A stretch of DNA of 64,000 nucleotides. Source: Skermanella pratensis. Its GTDB lineage: Bacteria > Pseudomonadota > Alphaproteobacteria > Azospirillales > Azospirillaceae. Position numbers and translations under genes: made by a program. The stretch is from NCBI RefSeq assembly GCF_008843145.1, contig NZ_CP030265.1:5697001-5761000 (forward strand), read 5' to 3'. The notes under the pieces were generated by a model. It saw only the letters and a list, made by a program, of their open reading frames with translations. It did no database searches and was not told the DNA's origin. Positions 25,558 through 35,098 of the stretch are shown here, piece by piece (position 1 is the first letter of the stretch; every line of letters starts with the position of its first letter).

Positions 25558-26730
25558 TCACGCCGGCAGGAGCCGGGCGAGCAGGGCGTTCAGGCGCTGG
25601 CGGCCCGCCGGGGTGGCGCGCAGGCGGGTCGGAGTCAGCTCCACGAAGCCGCCCGCCACCATCCGCTCCAGCCCGGCGGGATCGAGCGCCCGGTCCACCG
25701 TCAGGCCGGTCTCCTCCCGGAGCCGGGCGAGCGGCACTCCCTCGGTCAGGCGCAGGCCCATCATCAGCATCTCTACCAGCCGCTCGCCCGGCGCCACCTC
25801 CTCGGTCGCGTGGCCGCCGTGGCCGTTGCGGTCCACCAGGTCCAGCCAGGCCTCCGGCGCGCGGTGGGCGCGAGTCGCGTATTTGGCGCCGTCCAGGGTG
25901 AGCCGGCCATGGGCGCCGGGACCCACGCCGACATAGTCGCCATAGCGCCAATAGGTCAGGTTGTGGCGCGATTCCTCGCCCGGCCGGGCATGGTTGGAGA
26001 TCTCGTAGGCCGGCAGGCCGGCGCCTTCCAGCAGCGCCTGGGTCGCCTCGTACAGGTCGCCGGCCAGCTCGTCGTCCGGCAGGGCGAAGGCGCCTCGATT
26101 GTACAGGGTGTGGAAGCGCGTCCCTTCCTCGATCGTCAGCTGATAGACCGACAGGTGCCCGACCGCGTGGTCCAGCGCCCGGCGCAGCTCCCCCTCCCAC
26201 GCCGCGACCGACTGGTCCGGGCGGGCATAGATCAGGTCGAACGAGAAGCGGTCGAAGTGGCGCGCGGCGAGGCCGATGGCGCCCAGCGCCTCCGAAGCGC
26301 TGTGGGCGCGGCCCAGGAACTTCAGCGACTCGTCGTCGAGCGCCTGGATGCCCAGCGACACCCGGTTGACCCCGGCCGCCCGGAACCCCTCGAAGCGGGT
26401 CGCCTCGACCGAGGTCGGATTGGCCTCCAGCGTGATCTCCAGGCCGGGGACGGTGTTCCAGCGCGCGCCCACCCGATCGATCACGGCGGCGACGGTGGCC
26501 GGCTCCATCAGCGACGGCGTGCCGCCGCCGAAGAAGATCGAGGTCACCGTCCGGCCCGCCGTCAGGCCGGCGTAGTGGTCCAGCTCCCTCAGCAGCGCCG
26601 CCCGCCAGCGGGCGTGGTCCACCCCGTCCCGGACATGGCTGTTGAAGTCGCAGTAGGGGCACTTGGCCAGGCAGAACGGCCAATGGACATAGATGCCGAA
26701 ACCGGGTTCCGATCCGTCCCGGGAACTCAT
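25558..26730 (-). CDS. hemW: Radical SAM heme chaperone HemW
   Basis: A 390-residue radical-SAM protein. The cluster motif is CLAKCPYCDFNSH near the N-terminus (CxxxCxxC), preceded by GIYVHWPF. Other typical elements are FFGGGTPSLM and the SAM-binding LEANPTSVE, then GVNRVSLGIQAL. HemW transfers heme to target proteins; it is often misnamed oxygen-independent coproporphyrinogen oxidase, but the extra cysteine of HemN is absent. The start at 26730 lies 11 bp after the rdgB stop, so the two are one unit, as in many proteobacteria. Confidence 0.95.
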   Translation of the reverse strand: MSSRDGSEPGFGIYVHWPFCLAKCPYCDFNSHVRDGVDHARWRAALLRELDHYAGLTAGRTVTSIFFGGGTPSLMEPATVAAVIDRVGARWNTVPGLEITLEANPTSVEATRFEGFRAAGVNRVSLGIQALDDESLKFLGRAHSASEALGAIGLAARHFDRFSFDLIYARPDQSVAAWEGELRRALDHAVGHLSVYQLTIEEGTRFHTLYNRGAFALPDDELAGDLYEATQALLEGAGLPAYEISNHARPGEESRHNLTYWRYGDYVGVGPGAHGRLTLDGAKYATRAHRAPEAWLDLVDRNGHGGHATEEVAPGERLVEMLMMGLRLTEGVPLARLREETGLTVDRALDPAGLERMVAGGFVELTPTRLRATPAGRQRLNALLARLLPA

Positions 26731-26741
26731 TTCAAGGTCCT

Positions 26742-27335
26742 TCAACCGAAACACCGCTCCACGAGCTGGCGGAAGGCATCGGCGCGGTGGCTGATCCGGT
26801 GCTTCTCGTCCGGGTCCATCTCGCCGAAGGTGACGTCGTAACCGTCGGGCACGAACATCGGGTCGTAGCCGAAGCCGTTCGCCCCGCGCGGCGGCCAGGC
26901 CAGCGTGCCGTAGACCCGGCCCTCGACCGACTCGCAATGCCCGTCGGGCCAGGCCAGCGTCAGCGCGCTGACGAAATAGGCCGCGCGGTCGCCGTCCGCC
27001 AGCTCGCGCCGGACCCGCTCCATGGCGACGGCGAAGTCCTTGTCCGGCCCGGCCCAGCGCGCGGAATAGATGCCCGGCTGCCCGCCGATCGCCGGCACCA
27101 CCAGCCCGCTGTCGTCGGACAGCGCGATCAGCCCGCTGGCGGTGGCGGCGGCCCTTGCCTTCAGCTCGGCGTTGGCGACGAAGCTGTCGCCGGTCTCCTC
27201 CGGCTCGGGCAGGTCGAGTTCCGCCGCCGAGCGGAACCGGGCCACGTAGGGGCCGAGCAGCGCCGATATCTCGCGCACCTTCCCCTTGTTGTGGCTGGCG
27301 ACCACCAGCGTGTCGCCGTCGAACTTCCTGGTCAT
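26742..27335 (-). CDS. rdgB: Non-canonical purine NTP pyrophosphatase RdgB (XTP/dITPase)
   Basis: A 197-residue Ham1/RdgB-family enzyme that hydrolyses dITP, XTP and ITP to prevent their incorporation. Typical motifs are [17 protein letters not shown] at the start, [13 protein letters not shown], the DDSGL catalytic region and [10 protein letters not shown], and the C-terminal [18 protein letters not shown]. An AGGAAT element precedes the ATG. It sits between rph upstream (44-bp gap) and hemW downstream, a well-known order. Confidence 0.97.
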   Translation of the reverse strand: MTRKFDGDTLVVASHNKGKVREISALLGPYVARFRSAAELDLPEPEETGDSFVANAELKARAAATASGLIALSDDSGLVVPAIGGQPGIYSARWAGPDKDFAVAMERVRRELADGDRAAYFVSALTLAWPDGHCESVEGRVYGTLAWPPRGANGFGYDPMFVPDGYDVTFGEMDPDEKHRISHRADAFRQLVERCFG

Positions 27336-27379
27336 CGGGATTCCTGGATGTTACGGGCCCTGAATAATGCGAATCATGC

Positions 27380-28099
27380 TCACGACAGGCCGAGGGCGGC
27401 CTTCTGAAGCAGGGTCAGCTCGGCGACGCCCTTCTGGGCCAGCGCCAGCAGCTCCATGAACTGGTCCTGGCTGAACGGCTTCTCCTCCGCGGTGCCCTGC
27501 ACCTCGACGATGCCGCCGCTGCCGGTCAGCACGAAGTTGGTGTCGGCCTGGGCGGTCGAATCCTCGGCATAGTCCAGGTCCAGCACGGCCACGCCGTTAT
27601 AGATCCCGGCCGAGATGCCGGCCACCGAGTCGGTCATCGGGACCGATTTCAGCTTGCCGATCTCCACCAGATGCCTGAACGCGAGGTAGAGCGCCACGTA
27701 GCTGCCGGTGATCGCCGCCGTGCGGGTGCCGCCGTCGGCCTGGATCACGTCGCAGTCGACCTTGATCTGGGTCTCGCCCATGCCGGAGCGGTTGGTGACC
27801 GCGCGGAGCGAGCGGCCGATCAGGCGCTGGATCTCCTGCGTGCGGCCGGACTGCCGGCCCTTGGCTGCCTCGCGGTCGGTGCGGCTGCCGGTGGAGCGCG
27901 GCAGCATGCCGTATTCGGCGGTGACCCAGCCCAACCCGGTGTTGCGCAGGAACGGCGGGACCCGCTCGTCCACGCTGGCGGTGCACAGCACATGGGTGTC
28001 GCCGAACCTGACGAGGCAGGAACCCTCGGCATATTTCGAGAAGCCCGGTTCCAGGCTGATCTGACGCAGGGCGTCGGGAAGGCGGCCGGAAGGGCGCAT
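27380..28099 (-). CDS. rph: Ribonuclease PH
   Basis: A 239-residue phosphorolytic 3' exoribonuclease that trims tRNA 3' ends. Typical segments are [40 protein letters not shown] (phosphate/RNA-binding region), [19 protein letters not shown] and [11 protein letters not shown]. Length is normal. It is the first gene of rph-rdgB-hemW and is divergent from hrcA across a 219-bp spacer, an order common in alphaproteobacteria. Confidence 0.97.
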   Translation of the reverse strand: MRPSGRLPDALRQISLEPGFSKYAEGSCLVRFGDTHVLCTASVDERVPPFLRNTGLGWVTAEYGMLPRSTGSRTDREAAKGRQSGRTQEIQRLIGRSLRAVTNRSGMGETQIKVDCDVIQADGGTRTAAITGSYVALYLAFRHLVEIGKLKSVPMTDSVAGISAGIYNGVAVLDLDYAEDSTAQADTNFVLTGSGGIVEVQGTAEEKPFSQDQFMELLALAQKGVAELTLLQKAALGLS

Positions 28100-28213
28100 G
28101 ATGCTGTGTCCCGTGAATAGGTGTGGATGCGGAGGGGCAAGCTAGCCGCTCGCCGGCCCCCCGTCCAGTGCGGTCCGGCCCGGCACCGGACAAGGACCGG
28201 CGGGGCGCCCCGG

Positions 28214-28242
28214 TTGATTCGCGGCAAGGCCCTGACTACATT
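28214..28242 (+). promoter_or_regulatory. Candidate hrcA promoter
   Basis: TTGATT (28214-28219) and TACATT (28237-28242) are separated by 17 bp, with four of six matches at each hexamer. It lies 77 bp upstream of the hrcA ATG in the spacer shared with rph. No clear CIRCE-type inverted repeat was seen here, so heat control may act elsewhere. Weak prediction. Confidence 0.35.
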
Positions 28243-28318
28243 GCAGGTCCGGCCAGGACGGCCGGGAGCAACCGGCTGGGAGGCCGCACATCGTGCCGTC
28301 AGCGTCGTCGAAGCTCAT

Positions 28319-29353
28319 ATGATCAGCGAACTGAACCAGCGCTCGCGAGACATCTTCCGCACCATCGTCGATGCCTACGTGGAAACGGGCGAGCCGATCG
28401 GCTCCCGCACCATCTCGCGCCGGCTCGGCATTTCCCTGTCGCCGGCGACGATCCGCAACGTCATGGCCGACCTGGAAGACTTAGGCCTGCTCTACGCGCC
28501 GCACACGTCGGCCGGCCGCCTGCCGACCGAGGCGGGCCTGCGCCTGTTCGTCCACGGCCTGCTGGAACTAGGCCGGCTGTCCGACCAGGAGCGGGAAAGC
28601 ATCGACGCCAAATGTGCGACATCGGGCCGCAGCCTGCCCGACGTGCTGGCCGAGGCGTCGTCCATGCTGTCGGGCCTGTCCAGCTGCGCCGGGCTGGTGC
28701 TGGCGCCCAAGACCGACCGGGCGCTGAAGCATATCGAGTTCGTCAACTTGGCGCCCGGCCGGGCGCTGGTGGTCCTGGTGACGGAGGACGGGCTGGTCGA
28801 GAACCGGGTGGTCGAGGTGCCGCTGGGGATGCCGGCCTCGACCCTCCAGACGGCGTCCAACTACCTCAACGCCCGGCTGATCGGCCGCACCCTGGACGAG
28901 GCCAAGACCGCCGTGGTGCGGGAGATCGACGAGCAGCGCACCCAGCTGGACGAGCTGTCGTCGCGGGTGGTGGAAGCCGGGCTGGCGACCTGGGCCGGCT
29001 CCGGATCGACCGGCCACCTGATCGTGCGCGGCCAGGCGAAACTGCTTGACGACGTGACCGCGCTTTCCGATCTGGAGCGCATCCGCGCCCTGTTCGAGGC
29101 GCTGGAGACCAAGGAGGCGATGCTGCGCCTGCTCGACGCCGCCAACAAGGCGGAGGGCGTGCAGATCTTCATCGGCGCCGAGAACACCCTGTTCAGCCAT
29201 GCCGGCTGTTCGATGATCATCGCCCCCTACCAGGACAGCCGCGAGCAGATCGTCGGCGCGATCGGCGTGATCGGTCCGACCCGGATCAATTACGCGCGGA
29301 TCATCCCCATGGTGGATTATACCGCCAAGGTGATCGGCCGCCTGCTCGGCTGA
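28319..29353 (+). CDS. hrcA: Heat-inducible transcription repressor HrcA
   Basis: A 344-residue repressor that binds CIRCE operators, mainly upstream of groESL. The N-terminal winged helix is visible: LNQRSRDIFRTIVDAYVETG, EPIGSRTISRRLGISLSPAT and IRNVMADLEDLGLLYAPHTS. The GAF-like core follows, with HAGCSMIIAPY and GAIGVIGPTRINYARIIPMV near the C-terminus. The ATG at 28319 was chosen because it gives the canonical N-terminus; the upstream in-frame extension has no conserved sequence. grpE follows after 70 bp. Confidence 0.96.
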   Translation: MISELNQRSRDIFRTIVDAYVETGEPIGSRTISRRLGISLSPATIRNVMADLEDLGLLYAPHTSAGRLPTEAGLRLFVHGLLELGRLSDQERESIDAKCATSGRSLPDVLAEASSMLSGLSSCAGLVLAPKTDRALKHIEFVNLAPGRALVVLVTEDGLVENRVVEVPLGMPASTLQTASNYLNARLIGRTLDEAKTAVVREIDEQRTQLDELSSRVVEAGLATWAGSGSTGHLIVRGQAKLLDDVTALSDLERIRALFEALETKEAMLRLLDAANKAEGVQIFIGAENTLFSHAGCSMIIAPYQDSREQIVGAIGVIGPTRINYARIIPMVDYTAKVIGRLLG

Positions 29354-29423
29354 CCGCCCGGCTTCCGGAGTTCCCCGGAATTCATCGCAACCCATTCATC
29401 GAGCCACGAACCGAGTATTTGCC

Positions 29424-30059
29424 ATGAACGAAACCCAGAAGAAGCCCAACGAGGCCGACACCGACACGGCCCCCGCCCCCGAAGCTCCCGAAACGGTTGC
29501 GGCGCCCGGCGAGGAAGCCGCCGGTTCGGACGGCCAGGGCGACACCCAGGGCGGAGATCGGGTTGCGGCGCTGGAGGCCGAGGTCGCCGGCCTCAAGGAC
29601 CAGCTCCTCCGGACCCTGGCCGAGACCGAGAACATCCGCCGCCGCGCCCAGCGCGAGCGCGAGGACACCGCCAAGTACGCGGTCAGCAGCTTCGCCAAGG
29701 AACTGCTGGCGGTCGCCGACAACCTGCGCCGGGCGGTCGACGCCGTTCCGGCCGATCAGCGCGAGCAGGACGAGGTGATGAAGAACCTGCTGGTCGGCAT
29801 CGAGGCGACCGAGCGCCAGCTCCACGCCGCGTTCGACCGCGGCGGCATCAAGAAGATGGAAGCCCTGGGCGAGCAGTTCGATCCCAACTTCCACCAGGTG
29901 GTGTTCGAGGTCGAGGCCACCGGCAAGCCCGGCGGCACAATCGTCCAAGTGCTCCAGGACGGCTACACCATCCACGGCCGCCTGCTGCGCGAAGCCATGG
30001 TCGGCGCCGCCAAGCGCGGGGCCGACGAGCCGGTAAGCCGGGTCGACACCCAGGCCTGA
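29424..30059 (+). CDS. grpE: Nucleotide exchange factor GrpE
   Basis: A 211-residue co-chaperone that releases ADP from DnaK. An acidic, disordered N-terminus (1-45) is followed by a long coiled coil with LRTLAETENIRRRAQREREDT. The C-terminal beta domain holds GIKKMEALGEQFDPNFHQVV and the usual end VQVLQDGYTIHGRLLREAMV. dnaK and dnaJ do not follow; a dispersed repeat ends the unit, so hrcA-grpE is separate from dnaKJ here. Confidence 0.96.
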   Translation: MNETQKKPNEADTDTAPAPEAPETVAAPGEEAAGSDGQGDTQGGDRVAALEAEVAGLKDQLLRTLAETENIRRRAQREREDTAKYAVSSFAKELLAVADNLRRAVDAVPADQREQDEVMKNLLVGIEATERQLHAAFDRGGIKKMEALGEQFDPNFHQVVFEVEATGKPGGTIVQVLQDGYTIHGRLLREAMVGAAKRGADEPVSRVDTQA

Positions 30060-30105
30060 CCGGCTTCCGTCCAGTGGTCCGGCACAACGATACGGTCGGC
30101 TCTCC

Positions 30106-30201
30106 GTAGGTCGGCCTCGGCCGAAGGCCGACGCCGACACCTTGGCCGGAGCGCCGATGCAGGGCGTCGGCGTTCGCCCTGACGGGCGAAGGCCGACCTA
30201 C
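30106..30201. repeat. Dispersed hairpin repeat, copy D (complete)
   Basis: The 96-bp unit has the same left hairpin, core (TTGGCCGGAGCGCCGATGCAGG) shortened here in the description, and right hairpin as copies C and F. It lies between grpE and the convergent SDR gene, ending 22 bp from the SDR stop, where it could end both transcripts. Confidence 0.88.
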
Positions 30202-30223
30202 CGCTTTCGATTTCCGAGTCCCC

Positions 30224-30964
30224 TCAGGATATCAGATAGCCGCCGTCCACCGGCAGCACCGTGCCGGTGATGAAGGCGGCCGCCGGGGAGCACAGGAAGA
30301 CCACCGCCCCGGTCAGGTCCTGCGGCGTGCCCCAGCGCTTCATGGGGGTGCGGGACAGGATCGCCTCCGACCGGGCGGGGTCTTCCTGAAGGCCCTGGGT
30401 CAGAGCGGTCGCGATCCAGCCCGGCGCTATGGCGTTGACCCGGATGCCATCCATGGCCCAGGCGATCGCCAGGCTCTTGGTCAGCTGCGCGATGCCGCCC
30501 TTGCTGGCGCTGTAGGCCGGCACCAGCCCCCCGCCGAAGAAGCTCAGCATCGAGGCGAGGTTCACGATGCTGCCGCCCTGCCGGGCCAGCAGCGGACGGC
30601 AGGCGGTGCACAGGCGCATGGTGCCGGTCAGGTTGACGTCCACCACCCGCTCGAAACCGTCGAGGTCGAATTCCGCGCCGCGCCGGATGATGCCGGCCGC
30701 GTTCACCAGGATGTCCAGCCGGTCCAGTCCCTTGGCGAGGCGCTCGACCGCCTGCGCGTCGGTCACGTCCAGGTCCACGGTCTGGATCGGTCCGGTCGGG
30801 TCGGGCACCGCGTCCGCCATCGGCAGGCCGGCGGCGACCACATGGCAGCCGGCATCGGCCAGCCCGGCCGCGATGGCGGCGCCGATCCCGCTGGTCCCTC
30901 CGGTCACCAGCGCGCGGCGGCCGGAGATGTCGAAAGCCGAGATTGCAGGCGTTTGGTCGGTCAT
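30224..30964 (-). CDS. SDR family NAD(P)-dependent oxidoreductase
   Basis: A 246-residue classical short-chain dehydrogenase. The nucleotide-binding motif TGGTSGIGAAIA is at about 21-32, NAAG at 88-91, and the catalytic Tyr and Lys in AYSASKGG, with Ser in NLASMLS. DLDVTDA suggests the adenine ribose contact; the preceding loop lacks a clear Arg, so NAD is a reasonable guess. The C-terminal IAPGWIATALTQ and GTVLPVDGGYLI are standard. It resembles 3-ketoacyl-ACP/gluconate-type reductases, but the substrate is not clear. Confidence 0.9.
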   Translation of the reverse strand: MTDQTPAISAFDISGRRALVTGGTSGIGAAIAAGLADAGCHVVAAGLPMADAVPDPTGPIQTVDLDVTDAQAVERLAKGLDRLDILVNAAGIIRRGAEFDLDGFERVVDVNLTGTMRLCTACRPLLARQGGSIVNLASMLSFFGGGLVPAYSASKGGIAQLTKSLAIAWAMDGIRVNAIAPGWIATALTQGLQEDPARSEAILSRTPMKRWGTPQDLTGAVVFLCSPAAAFITGTVLPVDGGYLIS

Positions 30965-31136
30965 CTTGGCGTTGATCCTCCGTCCCTGATCGGTTCTTCG
31001 ATTCGTTTCGTTATCAACACGTTTACCTCAGGTCGGCGCGGATGGACAGACCCCACCACGCCGCCTAAACTTCCGCCGCCAAACAAGGGGGCCGGGCATC
31101 CGGCATCGGACCCCCAAGGGGACGGAGGAAGACGAG

Positions 31137-32843
31137 ATGACGACGCCCGGAGCGGAATTCCTGAAAGCACGCGACTTCCTGATCGAACATCGCGAGGATT
31201 ACGAGACCGCGTACCGCGATTTCCGTTGGCCGGAGTTCGAAACCTTCAACTGGGCGCTGGATTATTTCGATCCCATGGCGCGCGGCAACGACAGGACCGC
31301 CCTGTGGATCGTCGAGGAAGGCGGCGCCGAGACGAAGCTGACCTTTTCGCAGATGGCCGAGCGTTCCGACCGTGTGGCCACCTGGCTGCGCTCCCAGGGC
31401 GTGCGGCGCGGCGACCCGATCCTGCTGATGCTCGGCAACGTGGCGCCGCTGTGGGAAACCATGCTGGCGGCGATCAAGCTGGGCGCCGTGCTGATCCCCA
31501 GCACCACCCTGCTGAACGCCGAGGACCTCGCCGACCGGATCGAGCGGGGCCGGGTCGCCCACGTGATCGCCGGGGCGGAGGACGCCGCCAAGTTCGACGG
31601 CCTGCCCGGCGCCTACACCCGGATCGCGGTCGGCGCCGCCGCCGCGCCGGAAGGCTGGCGCCGCTTCGAGGACGCCTACGGCTCGCCCTCCTCGTTCGAG
31701 CCGGACGGCCCGACCCGCGCCGACGACCCGCTGCTGCTCTACTTCACCTCCGGCACCACGGCCAAGGCCAAGCTGGTGGAGCACAGCCACCGCAGCTATC
31801 CGGTCGGCCACCTCTCGACGCTCTACTGGCTGGGGCTGATGCCCGGCGACATCCACCTGAACATCAGTTCGCCCGGCTGGGCCAAGCATGCCTGGAGCAA
31901 TTTCTTCGCGCCGTGGAACGCCGGGGCGGCGGTCTTCGTCTACACCTACAAGCGGTTCTCGGCGCCCGACATGCTGTCGGTGATCGCGCGCTGCGGAGTC
32001 ACCACCCTGTGCGCGCCGCCAACGGTGTGGCGCCTGTTCATCCAGGAGGACCTGAAGTCCTATCCGGTCAAGCTGCGCGACCTGATCGGCGCCGGCGAGC
32101 CGCTCAACCCGGAAGTGATCGACACGGTGCGCGAAGCCTGGGGCATCACGATCCGCGACGGCTACGGCCAGACCGAGACGACGGCCCAGATCGCCAACCC
32201 GCCGGGCCAGCCGGTCAAGCCCGGCTCCATGGGACGCCCGCTGCCGGGATATGTGGTGAAGCTGCTCGACGCCGACGGAATGGAACGGCCCGAAGGCCAG
32301 GTCTGCCTGATGCTCGACCGCCGGCCGGTCGGCCTGATGACCGGCTACCGCGACGATGACGCCCGTACGGACGAGATCATGGCGGGCGGCTACTACCGCA
32401 CCGGCGATGTCGCGATGAAGGACGAGGACGGCTACCTGACCTATGTCGGCCGGGCCGACGACGTGTTCAAAGCCTCCGACTACCGGATCAGCCCCTTCGA
32501 GCTGGAGAGCGCGCTGATCGAGCATGAGGCGGTGGCCGAAGCTGCCGTGGTGCCGAGCCCCGATCCCCTGCGGCTGGCGGTTCCCAAGGCCTATCTGGTG
32601 CTGACCGCGGGCTGGCGGCCCGACCGGGAGACCGCGCTGGCGATCTTCCGCCACGTCCGCCGGCACCTGGCGCCCTACAAGCGGGTGCGCCGGATCGAGT
32701 TCGCCGACCTGCCCAAGACCATCTCCGGCAAGATCCGCCGCGTCGAGCTTCGCCGCGCGGAGGAGGGAAGGCCGGGCGGCGCCGGACGGAGCCCACTGGA
32801 GTTCTGGGAAGAGGATTTCCCGGAGCTGAAGGAACAGTCCTGA
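31137..32843 (+). CDS. AMP-forming acyl-CoA synthetase, ANL superfamily
   Basis: A 568-residue acid:CoA ligase. The P-loop reads YFTSGTTAKAKLVEHSH, where the usual Gly-x-Pro-Lys is Ala-Lys-Ala-Lys. Other core motifs are normal: DGYGQTETT (adenylate-binding), YRTGDVA, and the hinge and C-terminal domain VGRADDVFKASDYRISPFEL with the catalytic Lys in KTISGKIRR. The pattern fits medium-chain or benzoate-type ligases, and the substrate is open. It is divergent from the SDR gene and convergent with the porin gene, with a shared hairpin terminator at its end. Confidence 0.93.
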   Translation: MTTPGAEFLKARDFLIEHREDYETAYRDFRWPEFETFNWALDYFDPMARGNDRTALWIVEEGGAETKLTFSQMAERSDRVATWLRSQGVRRGDPILLMLGNVAPLWETMLAAIKLGAVLIPSTTLLNAEDLADRIERGRVAHVIAGAEDAAKFDGLPGAYTRIAVGAAAAPEGWRRFEDAYGSPSSFEPDGPTRADDPLLLYFTSGTTAKAKLVEHSHRSYPVGHLSTLYWLGLMPGDIHLNISSPGWAKHAWSNFFAPWNAGAAVFVYTYKRFSAPDMLSVIARCGVTTLCAPPTVWRLFIQEDLKSYPVKLRDLIGAGEPLNPEVIDTVREAWGITIRDGYGQTETTAQIANPPGQPVKPGSMGRPLPGYVVKLLDADGMERPEGQVCLMLDRRPVGLMTGYRDDDARTDEIMAGGYYRTGDVAMKDEDGYLTYVGRADDVFKASDYRISPFELESALIEHEAVAEAAVVPSPDPLRLAVPKAYLVLTAGWRPDRETALAIFRHVRRHLAPYKRVRRIEFADLPKTISGKIRRVELRRAEEGRPGGAGRSPLEFWEEDFPELKEQS

Positions 32844-32859
32844 CCGGCCGGAACGGCAA

Positions 32860-32901
32860 GGGGCGGGAGTGCCGGACCTCTCGGCCGGGCACTCCCGCCC
32901 C
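32860..32901. terminator. Bidirectional hairpin between acyl-CoA ligase and porin
   Basis: GGGGCGGGAGTGCC (32860-32873) pairs perfectly with GGCACTCCCGCCCC (32888-32901) around a 14-nt loop. It lies 16 bp after the ligase stop and 18 bp before the porin stop on the other strand. T-runs are poor, so it may work as a strong hairpin or with other factors. Confidence 0.7.
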
Positions 32902-32919
32902 CAATCCTCCGACTCCGGA

Positions 32920-34035
32920 TCAGAAGTCCAGACGGGTGCCCACGACGAAGACGTAGCCTTCGTTGCTGAAGGTCGGGCCGGCGGTGGCCGGGCGGACATC
33001 CTCGTCGACGAACATCAGGTCGGACTGCACGACGAGGCCCGGCGCCAGGGTATAGGCGACGCCGACGCCGTACGACTTGTAGTCGCTGGCATAGGTCGAG
33101 GCGTCTCCCTTGTAGCCTTCGGCATCCATGTAGCTGGCGCCGACGGCGATCGGGCCGGCGGTGTAGCTCAGGCCGAGATGCCACACGGACTGGTCGTTGT
33201 CGACGGCGCCGGTGGGAACGTTGAAGTCGTCGGCTTCCACATAGCCGCCGCCCAGGACGAAGCCGCCGAAGCCGACCTGGCCGCCGACGTTCCAGGCGGT
33301 GAAGTCCTCCAGGGTGCCGATGAGGGGGTTGCCCTGGCCCGAGGCCGTCGAGATGGTGGCGCCGGCCGCGACGGAGAATCCGCCGAACTCGCCGGTGTAG
33401 TTGATGCCGCCCTCGATCCAGTCCTTGTAGCTCAGGTTCACGTCCTCCAGGGCGACCACGTTCTGGCCCTGGCTGTCGCTCTCCGGCGCATAGCTGACGC
33501 CGGCCTGGAAGCCCGCGAACCGCGGGGTCAGGTACATGACCTTGGTCGCGTCGCCCGAGTTCGGGATATGGATGCCGAACGCGATCTGCGAGCCGAGGGC
33601 GAGGCCGGTGTCGGATTCGGCCCCCAGGAAGTCGTAGGCATCGCCGTCGATCTGCTCGATGCCGATCACCGGCGCATAGATCTTCAGGGTGTCGGCGGCG
33701 CCGTCGAAGTCGCCGAGTTCGAGCCGGCCCCAGGTGCCGCCGAGATAGACCGACGCCTCGTCGGTGCCGACGCTGGTGGCGCTGCCGCCGGTGCTGTTCT
33801 GAAGTTCGACCTTGGCGCCGTAGAGCAGGCCGTTGTCGGCCTTGCCGTCGGCGCGGACGACGATCTCGGTCTCGAGCTGGAACTCACGGTCGGTGCGGCC
33901 CGGCGCGTCGTCCTCGTAGAAGCCGGCGAAGAACTCCGTGTAGCCGCCAAGGCTGACCGTGATCTGGGCTTGTGCAACCGACGCGAACAGCATGCCGCTT
34001 GCCAGCGCCGTTCCAGTGAGAAGGATCCGCTTCAT
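32920..34035 (-). CDS. Gram-negative outer-membrane porin
   Basis: A 371-residue beta-barrel porin. The signal peptide MKRILLTGTALASGMLFA ends at AQAQ. Mature strands alternate polar and aromatic residues, with ITVSLGGYTEFFAGFYED at the start, ASVYLGGTWGRLELGDFDGA (the loop-3 region in family porins) and a final VFVVGTRLDF with the terminal Phe needed for barrel assembly. The composition is acidic and low in GC-driven Arg/Pro, as in highly expressed porins. It has a long AT-rich upstream region and ends at a strong hairpin. Confidence 0.94.
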   Translation of the reverse strand: MKRILLTGTALASGMLFASVAQAQITVSLGGYTEFFAGFYEDDAPGRTDREFQLETEIVVRADGKADNGLLYGAKVELQNSTGGSATSVGTDEASVYLGGTWGRLELGDFDGAADTLKIYAPVIGIEQIDGDAYDFLGAESDTGLALGSQIAFGIHIPNSGDATKVMYLTPRFAGFQAGVSYAPESDSQGQNVVALEDVNLSYKDWIEGGINYTGEFGGFSVAAGATISTASGQGNPLIGTLEDFTAWNVGGQVGFGGFVLGGGYVEADDFNVPTGAVDNDQSVWHLGLSYTAGPIAVGASYMDAEGYKGDASTYASDYKSYGVGVAYTLAPGLVVQSDLMFVDEDVRPATAGPTFSNEGYVFVVGTRLDF

Positions 34036-34371
34036 AAGTCTGCCCCGTTTGAAGTTTGTTATCCCGATGCCGTCATTGAGTTCATTAGTGCCGTATCGGT
34101 CGCCTTATTGATGCGCAAACGCGACAAATCCAAAAGCCGGTTTCTCTGTGACTTAGAAAAAATGCACCCTTCAGTGCTTATTCAGTAACATCATCCAAAA
34201 TGTCTATATTCATTTAGGCAAAATTATTTGCTTCATCTCCAAAAGTGGTAATTGACTTAGCTGGATTTATGCTCGCCGCACTTCGGGATTGCGGCACCGC
34301 GGCGGGATCGGCGGGTTTGACAGCGCCCCCGGCGCGACCCCATATTCCGGAAAACAGGATCGATCGGAACC
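34036..34371. other. AT-rich divergent regulatory region between porin and ccmC
   Basis: 336 bp with no gene. The stretch 34060-34270 is clearly richer in A+T than the rest of the window, with runs such as TTAGAAAAAATG and CAAAATTATTTGC. It must hold the porin promoter and probably that of ccmC; no hexamer pair stood out enough to name. Confidence 0.5.
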
Positions 34372-35091
34372 ATGCACCGCTTCGCCAATCCCGCACGCTT
34401 TCTCCGCCTGTCCAGCGTCGTTCTGCCGTGGGTGGCGGGTGCCACCGTCGTGCTGACGATCGTCGGGCTCTACCTGGCGCTGTTCGCCTCGCCGCCCGAT
34501 TACCAGCAGGGCGAAACGGTCCGGATCATGTACATCCATGTCCCGGCGGCCTGGATGGCGCTGTTCGTCTACACCAACATGGCGATCGCGGCGGCCGTCG
34601 GCCTGGTCTGGAAGCATCCGCTGGCCGACCTGTTCACCAAGGCCGCCGCCCCCGTCGGGGCCGGCTTCACGGCGGTCTGCCTGATCACGGGCAGCCTGTG
34701 GGGCGAGCCGATGTGGGGCACCTGGTGGGTGTGGGATGCCCGGCTGACCAGCGTGCTGATCCTGTTCTTCCTGTACCTGGGCTACATGGCCCTGGTGAAC
34801 GCCTTCGACGACCCGACCCGCGGCTCCAAGGCCGGCGCCATCCTTCTGCTGGTCGGCGTGGTCAACGTGCCGATCATCAAGTTCTCGGTAGACTGGTGGA
34901 ACACCCTTCACCAGCCGGCCAGCGTGGTGAGGATGGGCGGCCCGAGCATCGATCCCAGCATGCTGACCCCCCTCCTGATCATGGGCCTGGCCTTCACGAC
35001 CTACTTCATCACCGTCGTCCTGCTGCGCGTACGCAGCGAGATCGCCGCCCGCAAGATCCAGATGCTCCGCCTGACCCAGGCGCAGGGATAA
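34372..35091 (+). CDS. ccmC: Heme exporter protein CcmC
   Basis: A 239-residue inner-membrane protein of System I cytochrome c maturation, which loads heme onto CcmE. Six membrane helices are visible, with the periplasmic tryptophan-rich motif WGTWWVWDARLTSVLILF (about 117-134) and flanking heme-ligand histidines in MYIHVPAAW and NTLHQPAS. Length is normal. It stands alone: no ccmD or ccmE follows, and ccmAB are 26 kb away on the other strand. A run of seven T at its end leads into a large inverted repeat. Confidence 0.96.
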   Translation: MHRFANPARFLRLSSVVLPWVAGATVVLTIVGLYLALFASPPDYQQGETVRIMYIHVPAAWMALFVYTNMAIAAAVGLVWKHPLADLFTKAAAPVGAGFTAVCLITGSLWGEPMWGTWWVWDARLTSVLILFFLYLGYMALVNAFDDPTRGSKAGAILLLVGVVNVPIIKFSVDWWNTLHQPASVVRMGGPSIDPSMLTPLLIMGLAFTTYFITVVLLRVRSEIAARKIQMLRLTQAQG

Positions 35092-35098
35092 GGTTTTT

